From contig NZ_RWKI01000019.1 in assembly GCF_003984645.1 (NCBI RefSeq), positions 1 to 64,000 on the forward strand: DNA of 64,000 nucleotides. Direction: 5' to 3'. Position numbers and translations under genes: made by a program. The stretch is from Variovorax sp. MHTC-1 (GTDB lineage: Bacteria > Pseudomonadota > Gammaproteobacteria > Burkholderiales > Burkholderiaceae_C). Shown here piece by piece: positions 51,959 to 59,586 of the stretch (the first letter of the stretch is position 1; every line of letters begins with the position of its first letter). The notes below the pieces were generated by a model. It did no database searches. It was not told where the DNA came from and saw only the letters and a program-made list of their open reading frames with translations.

Positions 51959-53797
51959 TCACTCGTCGTCGCCATCCCCCAGGAAGCCCCCGCTCTGGTG
52001 CGCCCACAGCCGCGCGTAGAGCCCGCCCTGCGCGAGCAGCGACTTGTGATCGCCCTGTTCGACCACGCGGCCCTCGTCGAGCACGATCAGCCGGTCCATG
52101 GCCGCGATGGTCGACAGCCGGTGCGCGATCGCTATCACGGTCTTGCCTTCCATCAGCCGGTACAGGCTGGCCTGGATCGCGGCCTCGACCTCGGAGTCGA
52201 GCGCACTCGTGGCTTCGTCGAGCAGCAGGATCGGCGCGTCCTTCAGCATCACGCGCGCGATCGCGACGCGCTGGCGCTGGCCGCCGGAGAGCTTGACGCC
52301 GCGCTCGCCCACGTGCGCCTCGTAGCCGCGGCGCCCGTTCGGGTCGCCCAGCGTCTGGATGAAGTCATGCGCCTCGGCGCGTTCGGCCGCCGCGCGGATC
52401 GCCTCTGCGCTCGCGTCCGGCCGGCCGTAGGCGATGTTGTCGGCCACCGAGCGGTGCATCAGCGAGGTGTCCTGCGTGACCATGCCGATGTGGGCGCGCA
52501 GCGAATCCTGCGTGACGTGCGCGATGTCCTGGCCGTCGATCAGGATGCGGCCGCTTTCCAGATCGTGGAAGCGCAGCAGCAGGTTCACCAACGTCGATTT
52601 GCCGGCGCCCGAGCGGCCGACCAGGCCGATCTTCTCGCCGGGCGCGACGGTGAGCGTGAGGTCGTCGATCACGCGGCGGCCGCCGTCGGCGTAGCGGAAG
52701 CTCGCGTGATCGAAGCGCACTTCGCCGTGCGGCACGGCAAGCACGGCGGCGTCGGGCGCATCGAGCACGGTGCGCGGGCGCGACAGCGTCTTCATGCCGT
52801 CCTGCACCGTACCGATGTTCTCGAACAGGCTGGTCATTTCCCACATGATCCAGTGCGACATGCCTTGCAGGCGCAGCGCCATCGCGGTCGCCGCGGCCAC
52901 CGCGCCGACGCCGACCGCGCCCTGCGACCACAGCCAGAGGCCCGTGCCCGCCATGCCGGCGGTCAGGCCCATGCTGAGCGTGTGGTTGGCGATCTCGAAG
53001 GCGCTCACCAGCCGCATCTGGCCATAGCCGGTGTGCATGAATTCCTTCATCGCCGCGCGCGCGAAGCCGGCCTCGCGCTGGGTGTGCGAGAACAGCTTGA
53101 CGGTGGCGATGTTGGTGTAGGCGTCGGTCACGCGGCCGGTCATCATGGCGCGCGCATCGGCCTGCGCCTTGCCGATCTCGCCGAGCCGCGGCACGAAGAA
53201 GACGAGCGTGGCGATGTAGAGCACGAGCCAGATCACGAAGGGCAGCATCAGCTGCGCATCGAGCACGGCCGCGAGCACGATCATGGTCGCGACGTAGACG
53301 CCCATGGCCACCAGCACGTCGGCCAGCACGAAGACGGTCTCGCGCACCGCCAGCGCGGTCTGCATCACCTTGGCCGTGATGCGGCCGGCGAACTCGTCCT
53401 GGTAGAAGGCCATGCTCTGGCCCAGCATCAGGCGGTGGAAGTTCCAGCGCAGCCGCATCGGCAGGTTGACCGCCAGCGTCTGGTGCTTGACCACGGTCTG
53501 CAGCGCCACCACGGCGATGCTGGCGACCAGCGCCGCGCCCAGCCACATCAGCGTGTCGCCGCGCTCTTCCCACAGCCGGGCCGGCACCTGGCCGCCGAGC
53601 CAGTCGACGATGCGCCCGAGCATCGCGAACAGCAGCGCCTCGAAGGCCGACATCGCGGCCGTGAACAGCGCCATGGCGAGGATCTTGCCGCGCAGGCCTT
53701 CGGTGCAGGCCCAGAGAAAGGCGAAGAAGCCGAGTGGCGGCAGTGCGGGTTCGGCGGGGGGATAGGGATGAAGCAGTTTTTCGAAGTAACGGAACAA
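51959..53797 (-). CDS. ABC exporter, fused permease-ATPase
   Basis: A 612-residue half-transporter of the MsbA/multidrug type that would work as a dimer. A six-helix membrane domain covers about 25-330 and the ATPase 365-600 with Walker A GRSGAGKST, signature LSGGQRQ, Walker B ILLLDEATSALD and the H-loop AIAHRLST. I place the start at TTG 53795-53797 (LFRYFEKLLHPYP, the usual N-terminus of this subgroup, with GGAG 10 bases ahead). An ATG at 53851 adds 18 residues but has no ribosome site. Substrate unknown. Repeat C2 begins about 80 bp upstream. Confidence 0.9.
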   Translation of the reverse strand: MFRYFEKLLHPYPPAEPALPPLGFFAFLWACTEGLRGKILAMALFTAAMSAFEALLFAMLGRIVDWLGGQVPARLWEERGDTLMWLGAALVASIAVVALQTVVKHQTLAVNLPMRLRWNFHRLMLGQSMAFYQDEFAGRITAKVMQTALAVRETVFVLADVLVAMGVYVATMIVLAAVLDAQLMLPFVIWLVLYIATLVFFVPRLGEIGKAQADARAMMTGRVTDAYTNIATVKLFSHTQREAGFARAAMKEFMHTGYGQMRLVSAFEIANHTLSMGLTAGMAGTGLWLWSQGAVGVGAVAAATAMALRLQGMSHWIMWEMTSLFENIGTVQDGMKTLSRPRTVLDAPDAAVLAVPHGEVRFDHASFRYADGGRRVIDDLTLTVAPGEKIGLVGRSGAGKSTLVNLLLRFHDLESGRILIDGQDIAHVTQDSLRAHIGMVTQDTSLMHRSVADNIAYGRPDASAEAIRAAAERAEAHDFIQTLGDPNGRRGYEAHVGERGVKLSGGQRQRVAIARVMLKDAPILLLDEATSALDSEVEAAIQASLYRLMEGKTVIAIAHRLSTIAAMDRLIVLDEGRVVEQGDHKSLLAQGGLYARLWAHQSGGFLGDGDDE

Positions 53798-53879
53798 GGC
53801 GGGCTGTCTCCAGTGAGGCGCCACTGCAACGGCGGGCCCGCCTTCGCGCATGCGCAGGCCTATTGGTGTGCCGGGGCGC

Positions 53880-54065
53880 GGAGGCGGGCGGTGTGCCCTG
53901 TGCCGGCCGACGTCACCGGCCCTTCGGGCTTCCCTGCGCTGCTCGCGCCAGGCGGGGTCTCGCTCAAACTCGCTTCGCTCAAACAGTCGCGAGCCCTGAT
54001 CCGCCTGCCGCTGCGCTGCTCGGCGGTGCCTCAACGGCCGGCCCAGGGCACACCGCCCGCCTCCG
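53880..54065. repeat. Element C, copy 2
   Basis: Direct repeat of 10611-10799, about 95% identical by eye. Its ends are inverted repeats: GGAGGCGGGCGGTGTGCCCT against AGGGCACACCGCCCGCCTCC. It abuts truncated element A at about 54070. Together with elements A and B it fills 53852-54450, where there is no gene. Confidence 0.82.
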
Positions 54066-54069
54066 TGGA

Positions 54070-54186
54070 CGCGCTGCGGCGTTGCAAATGCTCGCGATAC
54101 CTACGGGTATCGCTGCGCTTTGCGCCTTGCATCGCATCCCGTCTCGGGCGTCCCCTCACCGCCCATTTCAATGATTCAGCGCCTAG
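54070..54186. repeat. Element A, copy 3 (truncated by element C)
   Basis: The reverse complement equals 41452-41568 exactly as far as I can compare. It ends with CTAG at 54183-54186, shared with element B copy 2. The left part of the element (about 50 bp) is missing, replaced by element C. Confidence 0.85.
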
Positions 54187-54454
54187 GGCCTGTTAGCGCT
54201 ATTTGCGGGGTCGCGAAGGCCTGCCAGGGCGGGCCAATCAAGGCGCGCGACGCCGTGCGTGCGTCGGCACGCACAAGGAGCGCAACGCCGAGTGGCGCGC
54301 CCTGGCAGGCCTTCCCTTCGGGTTGCCCAGCCAAGGGGCCGTCTGCGGCGTTGCCCGCGCTTGCAAGGCGCAAGCCTTGCTGCGCGCGGGCGCCTTGCGT
54401 CCAGCCCCTTGGCTGGGCAACGCGATCCCCGCAAATAGCGTTAACAGGCCCTAG
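54183..54454. repeat. Element B, copy 2 (inverted relative to copy 1)
   Basis: The 272-bp reverse complement of 41184-41455, with one base difference noticed. Both ends have CTAG plus the CTGTTA/CAGGCCC terminal repeat. The right CTAG (54451-54454) contains the TAG stop of the LysR gene on the minus strand. With element A it gives 385-bp inverted repeats 12.5 kb apart. Confidence 0.87.
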
Positions 54455-55338
54455 CGCCCCGACAAGCGTTCTCCGAGAAAGTCGATGAAGCTGCGCATCT
54501 TCGGCGCCATGTACTGCCGGCTGGTGTAGACCGCGAACAGCGTCATGCCCGGCGCGGCGTAGTCGGGCACCAGGCGCACCAGCCGCCCGGCAGCCAGGTC
54601 CTCGTCGATGAGCCACTCGGGCAGGAAGGACATGCCCATGCCCGCGCGCACCGCATGCAGCGTGAGCGTCGTGTCGTCGGACTTCATCACCGGCTGCAGC
54701 CGAAGCGGCACCTGCCGCCCGCCCGGGCCCTTGAGCGCGAGACCTTCGATGTTGACGTAGCTCGGCACGATGGCGCCCAGCTTCGCCAGGTCGGCCGGCA
54801 CCGCCGGCACGCCGGTGCGCGCGAGGTAGTCGGCCGCGGCGACCAGGTGGAACTGCAGGCGGCACAGCGGCCGCGCGATGAGCGCCGGCGAGGGCTCCTG
54901 CGTGGCGCGCAGCGCGAGGTCGTAGCCGTCTGCCGCGAGATCGACCTTGCGGTTCTCCAGGTGCATGTCGACCAGCACTTCCGGAAAGCGTTCGCGAAAG
55001 GAGGCCAGCACGCGCGCAATGCGCGGCGTGGCGCACCACACGGGCGCGCTGACCTTGAGCTGGCCGCGCGGCGCCTCGTTCTTCTGGCCGATCGCGGCCT
55101 CGGCCGCATCGAGCAGGTCGAGCGCGCGCCGGCTCTGCTCGTACCAGGCCTCGCCGGCTTCGGTCAGGCTCAGGTGCCGGCTCGATCGGTGCAAGAGACG
55201 CGCCCCGAGCGACTTCTCGAGCTGCGCCACGTGCTTGCTGGCCATCGGCGCCGAGACGCCCAGGCGCTCGGCGGAGGCGACGAAGCTGCCCGATTCGACG
55301 ACCTCGCGGAACACGCGCAGGCTGGTCAGGCGGTCCAT
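54451..55338 (-). CDS. LysR-family regulator, divergent from an extradiol dioxygenase
   Basis: A 295-residue LysR protein. The HTH is MDRLTSLRVFREVVESGSFV... with SAPMASKHVAQLEKSLG as the recognition part; the ligand domain begins near 90 (GQLKVSAPVWCATPRIA). Its start ATG is 80 bp from the divergent dioxygenase gene, and two palindromes lie between. The stop codon belongs to element B's CTAG, so a few C-terminal residues may be altered. It probably controls the dioxygenase and possibly itself. Confidence 0.9.
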   Translation of the reverse strand: MDRLTSLRVFREVVESGSFVASAERLGVSAPMASKHVAQLEKSLGARLLHRSSRHLSLTEAGEAWYEQSRRALDLLDAAEAAIGQKNEAPRGQLKVSAPVWCATPRIARVLASFRERFPEVLVDMHLENRKVDLAADGYDLALRATQEPSPALIARPLCRLQFHLVAAADYLARTGVPAVPADLAKLGAIVPSYVNIEGLALKGPGGRQVPLRLQPVMKSDDTTLTLHAVRAGMGMSFLPEWLIDEDLAAGRLVRLVPDYAAPGMTLFAVYTSRQYMAPKMRSFIDFLGERLSGR

Positions 55339-55342
55339 GGAT

Positions 55343-55402
55343 GATTTCCTCTGAAGAAATGAACCCATGAATACTAGGCTATCGATTTCTCGAAGGGAAA
55401 TC
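55343..55402. promoter_or_regulatory. Two palindromes between the LysR and dioxygenase genes
   Basis: GATTTC-TCGAAGG-GAAATC (55384-55402) is perfect, and GATTTC-CTCTGAA-GAAAT (55343-55360) is almost so. The two share half-sites and the 7-bp spacer, and their starts are 41 bp apart, about four helical turns, as for paired recognition and activation sites of LysR proteins. Confidence 0.6.
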
Positions 55403-55417
55403 TCTAGACTGGTGCGC

Positions 55418-56242
55418 ATGACCACGCAAACCCTGCCCACCTATTTCATCTCGCACGGCGGCGGCCCCTGGCCGTGGATGAAGAAGGAAATGGGCAATGC
55501 CTACGCCCCGCTCGAGGCCGCGCTGGCCGACATGCCGCGCCAGATCGGCCGCCGGCCCGACGCCATCCTGATGATCTCGGCGCACTGGGAAGCGCCGGCC
55601 TTCACCGTGATGGGCAACCCCAAGCCGCCCATGATCTACGACTACGGCGGCTTCCCCGAGCACACCTACCACGTGCACTACGACGCGCCGGGCTCGCCCG
55701 AGCTCGCGCGCCGCGTGCAGGGGCTGATCGAGGCCGCCGGGCTGCCCGCGGCCCTGGATCCGGAACGCGGCTTCGACCACGGCATGTTCTCGCCGATGGC
55801 CGCGATCTATCCGCAGGCGGACGTGCCTGTGGTGCAGCTCTCGCTCCGGCGCGGGCTAGATCCGGCCGAGCACCTGGCGCTCGGCCGTGCGCTGGCGCCG
55901 CTGCGCAACGAGAACGTGCTGATCGTCGGCAGCGGCCTGAGCTACCACAACCTGCGCAACTTCGGGCCGCAGGCGCACGAGCCGTCGAAGGCCTTCGACG
56001 ACTGGCTGGCCGCGACCGTGGATGCGGCGCCGGCGCAGCGGGTCGAGCGCCTGCTCGACTGGTCCTCTGCGCCCGCGGCCCGCATCGCGCATCCGCGCGA
56101 AGAGCACCTGATCCCGTTGATGGTCGCGGTCGGCGCCGCCGAGCAGGATGCCGGCCAGCGCATCTACCACGAGGATGCGTTCATGGGCGGCATCGCGGTG
56201 TCGAGCTACCGCTTCGGCGCGGCGGCCGGCGACGCGGCCTGA
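55418..56242 (+). CDS. LigB-family extradiol dioxygenase (YgiD/DODA-like)
   Basis: A 274-residue class III extradiol ring-cleavage dioxygenase. Metal ligands match His-13 (SHGGGPW), His-56 (SAHWEAP) and His in GSGLSYHNL, with FDHGMFSPMAAIYP and the late YHEDAFMGG. The closest known relatives are E. coli YgiD and plant 4,5-DOPA dioxygenases, which use Zn or Fe. The natural substrate is uncertain. It is controlled probably by the divergent LysR protein and is followed 30 bp later by a hydrolase gene, a usual order for ring-cleavage products but also a possible coincidence. Confidence 0.9.
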   Translation: MTTQTLPTYFISHGGGPWPWMKKEMGNAYAPLEAALADMPRQIGRRPDAILMISAHWEAPAFTVMGNPKPPMIYDYGGFPEHTYHVHYDAPGSPELARRVQGLIEAAGLPAALDPERGFDHGMFSPMAAIYPQADVPVVQLSLRRGLDPAEHLALGRALAPLRNENVLIVGSGLSYHNLRNFGPQAHEPSKAFDDWLAATVDAAPAQRVERLLDWSSAPAARIAHPREEHLIPLMVAVGAAEQDAGQRIYHEDAFMGGIAVSSYRFGAAAGDAA

Positions 56243-56272
56243 TCGACGCCGCTTGATCGACGCCGGCACAAT

Positions 56273-57151
56273 GTGCCGGTGCCGTCAGACCTCCACACTT
56301 TCGACCCCGTGGCCGATGCCCAGGCGCATCGGCTGATTGCGCGCACCGATGCGCTGTCCGTTCATCACGATGCCCTGCACGACGGCCTGCGCGTGCGCTG
56401 GCGCCGCTTCGGCGACGGCCCGCCGCTGGTGCTGCTGCACGGCGGCCACGGCAGCTGGATGCACTGGCTGCGCAACATCGAGGCGCTCTCGGCCGCGCAC
56501 ACGCTGTGGCTGCCCGACATGCCGGGCTTCAACGATTCCGACACGCCGCAGCGGCCGGCGCCCGGCCAGGAAGCCTTGGGGCCCTCGCTCGATGCGATGG
56601 TCGCCACGCTCGACGGCCTGATCGGTGCCGGGACCGAGATCGACCTCGGCGGTTTCTCTTTCGGCGGCCTGGTGGCGGCGAAGTTTGCGCAGAGGCGCGG
56701 CGGCATACGGCGGCTGGCGCTGATGGGCAGCGGCGGGCACGGCACGATGCGCCGCATGACGGCCGAGATGATCAACTGGCGTGCCGCCAAGGACCGCGAG
56801 GAGGAGCGCGCCGCGCTGCTGCACAACTTGCGCGCGCTGATGCTGCACGAGCCCGCTGCCATCGACGCGCTGGCCTTTGCCATTCACGACATCTCCTGCC
56901 ATGGCACGCGCTTTCGCAGCAAGGAGGTTTCGATGGCGGGCGGGCTGCAGGCGGCGCTCGACGCGCTCGGCGGGCCGCAACTGCTGGTCTGGGGCGAACA
57001 CGACGTGACGGCCGATTCGCGGCCGCTGGTCGCGCAGCTCACAGCCGGCCATCCGCAGCGCGAGGGTGCGGTGGTCGACGGCGCCGGCCACTGGGTGCAG
57101 TACGAGCGCGCGGCCGAGGTGAATGCGCTGCTGCTGCGCTTCTTCGCCTAG
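56273..57151 (+). CDS. Alpha/beta hydrolase
   Basis: A 292-residue hydrolase of the meta-cleavage-product-hydrolase/epoxide-hydrolase type. LVLLHGGHGSWMHW gives the oxyanion hole, GGFSFGGLVA the nucleophile Ser, and GAGHWVQYE the catalytic His. The start is a GTG (56273; another at 56279) with no strong ribosome site. It follows the dioxygenase gene in the same direction and ends with a 4-base overlap with the stop of the convergent aldo/keto reductase. Substrate unknown. Confidence 0.87.
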   Translation: MPVPSDLHTFDPVADAQAHRLIARTDALSVHHDALHDGLRVRWRRFGDGPPLVLLHGGHGSWMHWLRNIEALSAAHTLWLPDMPGFNDSDTPQRPAPGQEALGPSLDAMVATLDGLIGAGTEIDLGGFSFGGLVAAKFAQRRGGIRRLALMGSGGHGTMRRMTAEMINWRAAKDREEERAALLHNLRALMLHEPAAIDALAFAIHDISCHGTRFRSKEVSMAGGLQAALDALGGPQLLVWGEHDVTADSRPLVAQLTAGHPQREGAVVDGAGHWVQYERAAEVNALLLRFFA

Positions 57152-57972
57152 AGCTGTAGCGAGGCCGCGTTGCGCCGCCAAAAGGCGGCATCCGGAAAGC
57201 CGTCCGCACCGGCCGCCGCGTTGTCCGCCATGTGCTCGGGCCGGCTGGTGCCGGGGATGGTGCAGGTCACGGCTGGGTGGCTCAGCACGAACTTCAGCAG
57301 CAACTGCGCCCAGCTCGCGCAGCCGATCTCTGCGGCCCAGCCGGGCAGGGGCTTGCCGCGAAGCCGGCGCATGAGGCCGCCGCCGCCGAAAGGCATGTTG
57401 GCGATGACCGCGACGCCGCGCTCGGCGGCCAGCGGCAGCAGGCGTTGCTCGGCCTCGCGCGCATCGAGCGAGTAGTTGATCTGCAGGAAGTCGAGCTTCT
57501 CGGCCCGCAGCACGGCCTCGACTTCCGGGTAGGCCGAGGCGGTGTAGTGCGTGATGCCGAGATAGCGCACGCGGCCCTGCTCCTTCCAGCCGCGTAGCGT
57601 TTCGAGATGCGTGCGCCAGTCGACCAGGTTGTGCACCTGCATCAGGTCGATGCGCTCGGTGCGCAGGCGCTGGAAGGACTGTGCCATCTGCGCGATGCCG
57701 GCCTCGCGGCCGCTGGTCCAAACCTTGGTGGCGAGGAAGGCCGTGTCGCGCTGCTTCGCCGCAGCCAGCAGCAGCTCGCCGGTAACGGCCTCGGCCCGGC
57801 CGTACATCGGCGAGCTGTCGATCAGCCTGCCGCCAGCCGCGAACAGCGCATCGAGCACGCCGGGCAGGCGCTGGTGCTCGGCGCTGCCGGCGGCGACATC
57901 GAAGCCCATCCAGGTGCCGCAGCCGATGACGGGGAGGGCTTCCTGGGTGGAGGGGATGGGGCGGGTAGTCAT
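57148..57972 (-). CDS. Aldo/keto reductase
   Basis: A 274-residue NADPH-dependent oxidoreductase with the AKR TIM barrel. The tetrad is Asp and Tyr in IDSSPMYG, Lys in ATKVW, and His in QVHNLVDW. The C-terminal CTIPGTSRPEHMADN loop is typical for cofactor binding. Some residues (MTTRPIPSTQEALPVIGCGTW) suggest an exported or twin-domain group, but no signal is evident. I use the ATG at 57972; TTG at 57978 is an alternative. The stop of the antitoxin gene lies 3 bp upstream. Confidence 0.9.
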   Translation of the reverse strand: MTTRPIPSTQEALPVIGCGTWMGFDVAAGSAEHQRLPGVLDALFAAGGRLIDSSPMYGRAEAVTGELLLAAAKQRDTAFLATKVWTSGREAGIAQMAQSFQRLRTERIDLMQVHNLVDWRTHLETLRGWKEQGRVRYLGITHYTASAYPEVEAVLRAEKLDFLQINYSLDAREAEQRLLPLAAERGVAVIANMPFGGGGLMRRLRGKPLPGWAAEIGCASWAQLLLKFVLSHPAVTCTIPGTSRPEHMADNAAAGADGFPDAAFWRRNAASLQL

Positions 57973-57974
57973 CT

Positions 57975-58310
57975 TCAAGCCACTGCGAACATCAGATGCC
58001 CTGTTGGTGCGGCTGCCGGCTTGACCTTGATTTCGATGTCGTAGCCGAGTCGGTTGAGACAGTCCATCAGCTTGCGCTCGGACAAGTTGGAGAACTCGCC
58101 CCGCAACAGGGCCGAGACCTTCGGTTGCGAAATGCCCATGCGCTTGGCGGCTTCGCTTTGCGTGAGTTGGAGACGGTGGATTGCTTTCGTGATCTCGATG
58201 GTGAGGCCGGACTTGATCTTGAGCTTGTCGGCGTCGGGCAGGGCGAGATCGGCAAACACGTTGCCTGAGCCTGCTTCCACTTCAAGACTTTCAACGATTC
58301 GTTTTGTCAT
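57975..58310 (-). CDS. XRE-family antitoxin (HigA-like)
   Basis: A 111-residue HTH protein. The DNA-binding domain (about 40-90) reads QLTQSEAAKRMGISQPKVSALLRG, and the C-terminus DIEIKVKPA is typical of the HTH_37 antitoxin group. The gene overlaps the end of the toxin gene by 20 bases; toxin first, antitoxin second is the HigBA order. It should bind the toxin and repress the operon through the palindrome at 58679-58694. Confidence 0.88.
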   Translation of the reverse strand: MTKRIVESLEVEAGSGNVFADLALPDADKLKIKSGLTIEITKAIHRLQLTQSEAAKRMGISQPKVSALLRGEFSNLSERKLMDCLNRLGYDIEIKVKPAAAPTGHLMFAVA

Positions 58311-58671
58311 CACGCAATTCCTTGACCAGTGCTTCGGCCGCTTTCAGCCGCAAGCGAATGACGTCCATCTCCTGTTTCGGCGTGGCGATACCGCTCTTGC
58401 TTTTCTTCTGGAAGCAATGCAGGACGAACACTGCCTCTGCAAACCTGATCGTGTAGACCGCTCTGTATGTGCCGCTCACATCGTCTTCGATGACCTCCAG
58501 GACGCCTGCTCCGCCGAAGCCCTTCAGCACCTTGGCGGCTGCATGCTGTTGGCCATGTTGGGCGAAGTCGAGGGCATGGCCAAAGAACTTCCGCACGTCG
58601 ATCGGCAAGGCCATGAGGTCCTTCTTGCTGCTCCCAATCCAGAACAGAGGCTTTTCGATGGAAGCAGGCAT
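58291..58671 (-). CDS. Type II toxin, RelE/HigB superfamily (Gp49-like)
   Basis: A 126-residue protein of the phage-Gp49-like/HigB family, ribosome-dependent mRNA interferases. Typical strings are FWIGSSKKDLMALPIDVRKFFGHAL (key part DLMALPIDVR), KVLKGFGGAGVLEVIEDDVSGTYRAVYTIRF (key part SGTYRAVYTIRF) and VFVLHCFQKKSKSGIATPK. It is the first gene of the pair, directly after a perfect operator palindrome. The locus has lower GC than its neighbours, in keeping with mobility of such modules. Confidence 0.88.
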   Translation of the reverse strand: MPASIEKPLFWIGSSKKDLMALPIDVRKFFGHALDFAQHGQQHAAAKVLKGFGGAGVLEVIEDDVSGTYRAVYTIRFAEAVFVLHCFQKKSKSGIATPKQEMDVIRLRLKAAEALVKELRDDKTNR

Positions 58672-58678
58672 GCAATTT

Positions 58679-58694
58679 ATCCCATAAATGGGAT
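58679..58694. promoter_or_regulatory. Toxin-antitoxin operator
   Basis: ATCCCAT-AA-ATGGGAT is a perfect inverted repeat starting 8 bp upstream of the toxin ATG. It fits a dimeric XRE antitoxin. Confidence 0.65.
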
Positions 58695-58756
58695 GAAAGG
58701 GCGCTCTCGCCCCCTCATCCCTACGCTTACAAAAATCCTGAGACGACCGAAGAATA

Positions 58757-58772
58757 CTGTATAAAAATACAG
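58757..58772 (+). promoter_or_regulatory. LexA (SOS) box of the mutasome operon
   Basis: CTGTATAAAAATACAG matches the CTGT-N8-ACAG LexA consensus with an AT-rich centre. It ends 13 bp before the imuA start codon, so imuA-imuB-dnaE2 should be SOS-induced. Confidence 0.88.
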
Positions 58773-58785
58773 TTATTCGATCATC

Positions 58786-59586
58786 ATGGGCCCCCCTTCC
58801 TTCGACTCCTTTTCATCCTCCGCGCGCCACAAGGTCTGGCGCGGGGACGAGCTGGGCCTGGCCGACGGGCAGGTCATCGGCACCGGCCATGCGGCGCTCG
58901 ATGCAGAGCTGCCGGGCGGCGGCTGGCCGGTGGGTGCAATGACCGAGCTGCTGCAGTCCGCGCCCGAGGCGCATGCCTGGCAACTGCTGCTGCCGGCGCT
59001 GGCGCAGGCGGTGCAGGGCGGCACGGGCCCGGTCGCGTTGATCGGGGCGCCGCAAGAACCCTTCGGCCCCGCGCTCGCAGCGCAAGGCCTGCCGGTCGAG
59101 GCGTTGTTGTGGGTGCGTTGCGAGGCTTCGGCAGCCAAGTTGTGGGCCTGCGAACAAGCCTTGCGCTGCGCCGACGTGGCCGCCGTGCTGGCCTGGCTGC
59201 CGCAGGCGCGCGTGGGCGAGCTGCGGCGGCTGCAGCTTGCGGCGGCGCAGCACGATGCGCTGCTGTTCGTGTTCCGCCCCGAGACGGCGGCCCAGATGAC
59301 TTCACCGGCGCGGCTGCGCCTGCGGTTGGCGAGCTGCGGGGAAGACAGCGCGCAAATCGACGTCCACATCCTCAAGCGCCGCGGCCCGCCGCTGGCCTCG
59401 CCCATCCAGCTGCCGGCGCGCAGCGAGCGCATGACGGCGCTGCTCGCGGCCAGCCAGTTGCGGCGCAAGCTGCGGCAGCAGCAGGAGGGCGTCTTGCAGC
59501 CGATGGCCGAGGGCGCGACCGTGGTCCGCCTCGGCTTCCACCAGGAGAAAGGCCATGCACTGGATCGCATTGCGCTGGCCGCCTGA
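58786..59586 (+). CDS. imuA: ImuA, translesion-synthesis mutasome protein
   Basis: A 266-residue RecA/SulA-like protein that, with ImuB, supports mutagenic bypass by DnaE2. The N-terminus has VWRGDELGLADGQVIGTGHAALDAELPGGGWPVGAMTELL (key part LDAELPGGGWPVGAMTELL), the ImuA hallmark. The C-terminus ends in a basic ARSERMTALLAASQLRRKLR. A LexA box stands immediately upstream. It overlaps imuB by 32 bases. Confidence 0.93.
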   Translation: MGPPSFDSFSSSARHKVWRGDELGLADGQVIGTGHAALDAELPGGGWPVGAMTELLQSAPEAHAWQLLLPALAQAVQGGTGPVALIGAPQEPFGPALAAQGLPVEALLWVRCEASAAKLWACEQALRCADVAAVLAWLPQARVGELRRLQLAAAQHDALLFVFRPETAAQMTSPARLRLRLASCGEDSAQIDVHILKRRGPPLASPIQLPARSERMTALLAASQLRRKLRQQQEGVLQPMAEGATVVRLGFHQEKGHALDRIALAA

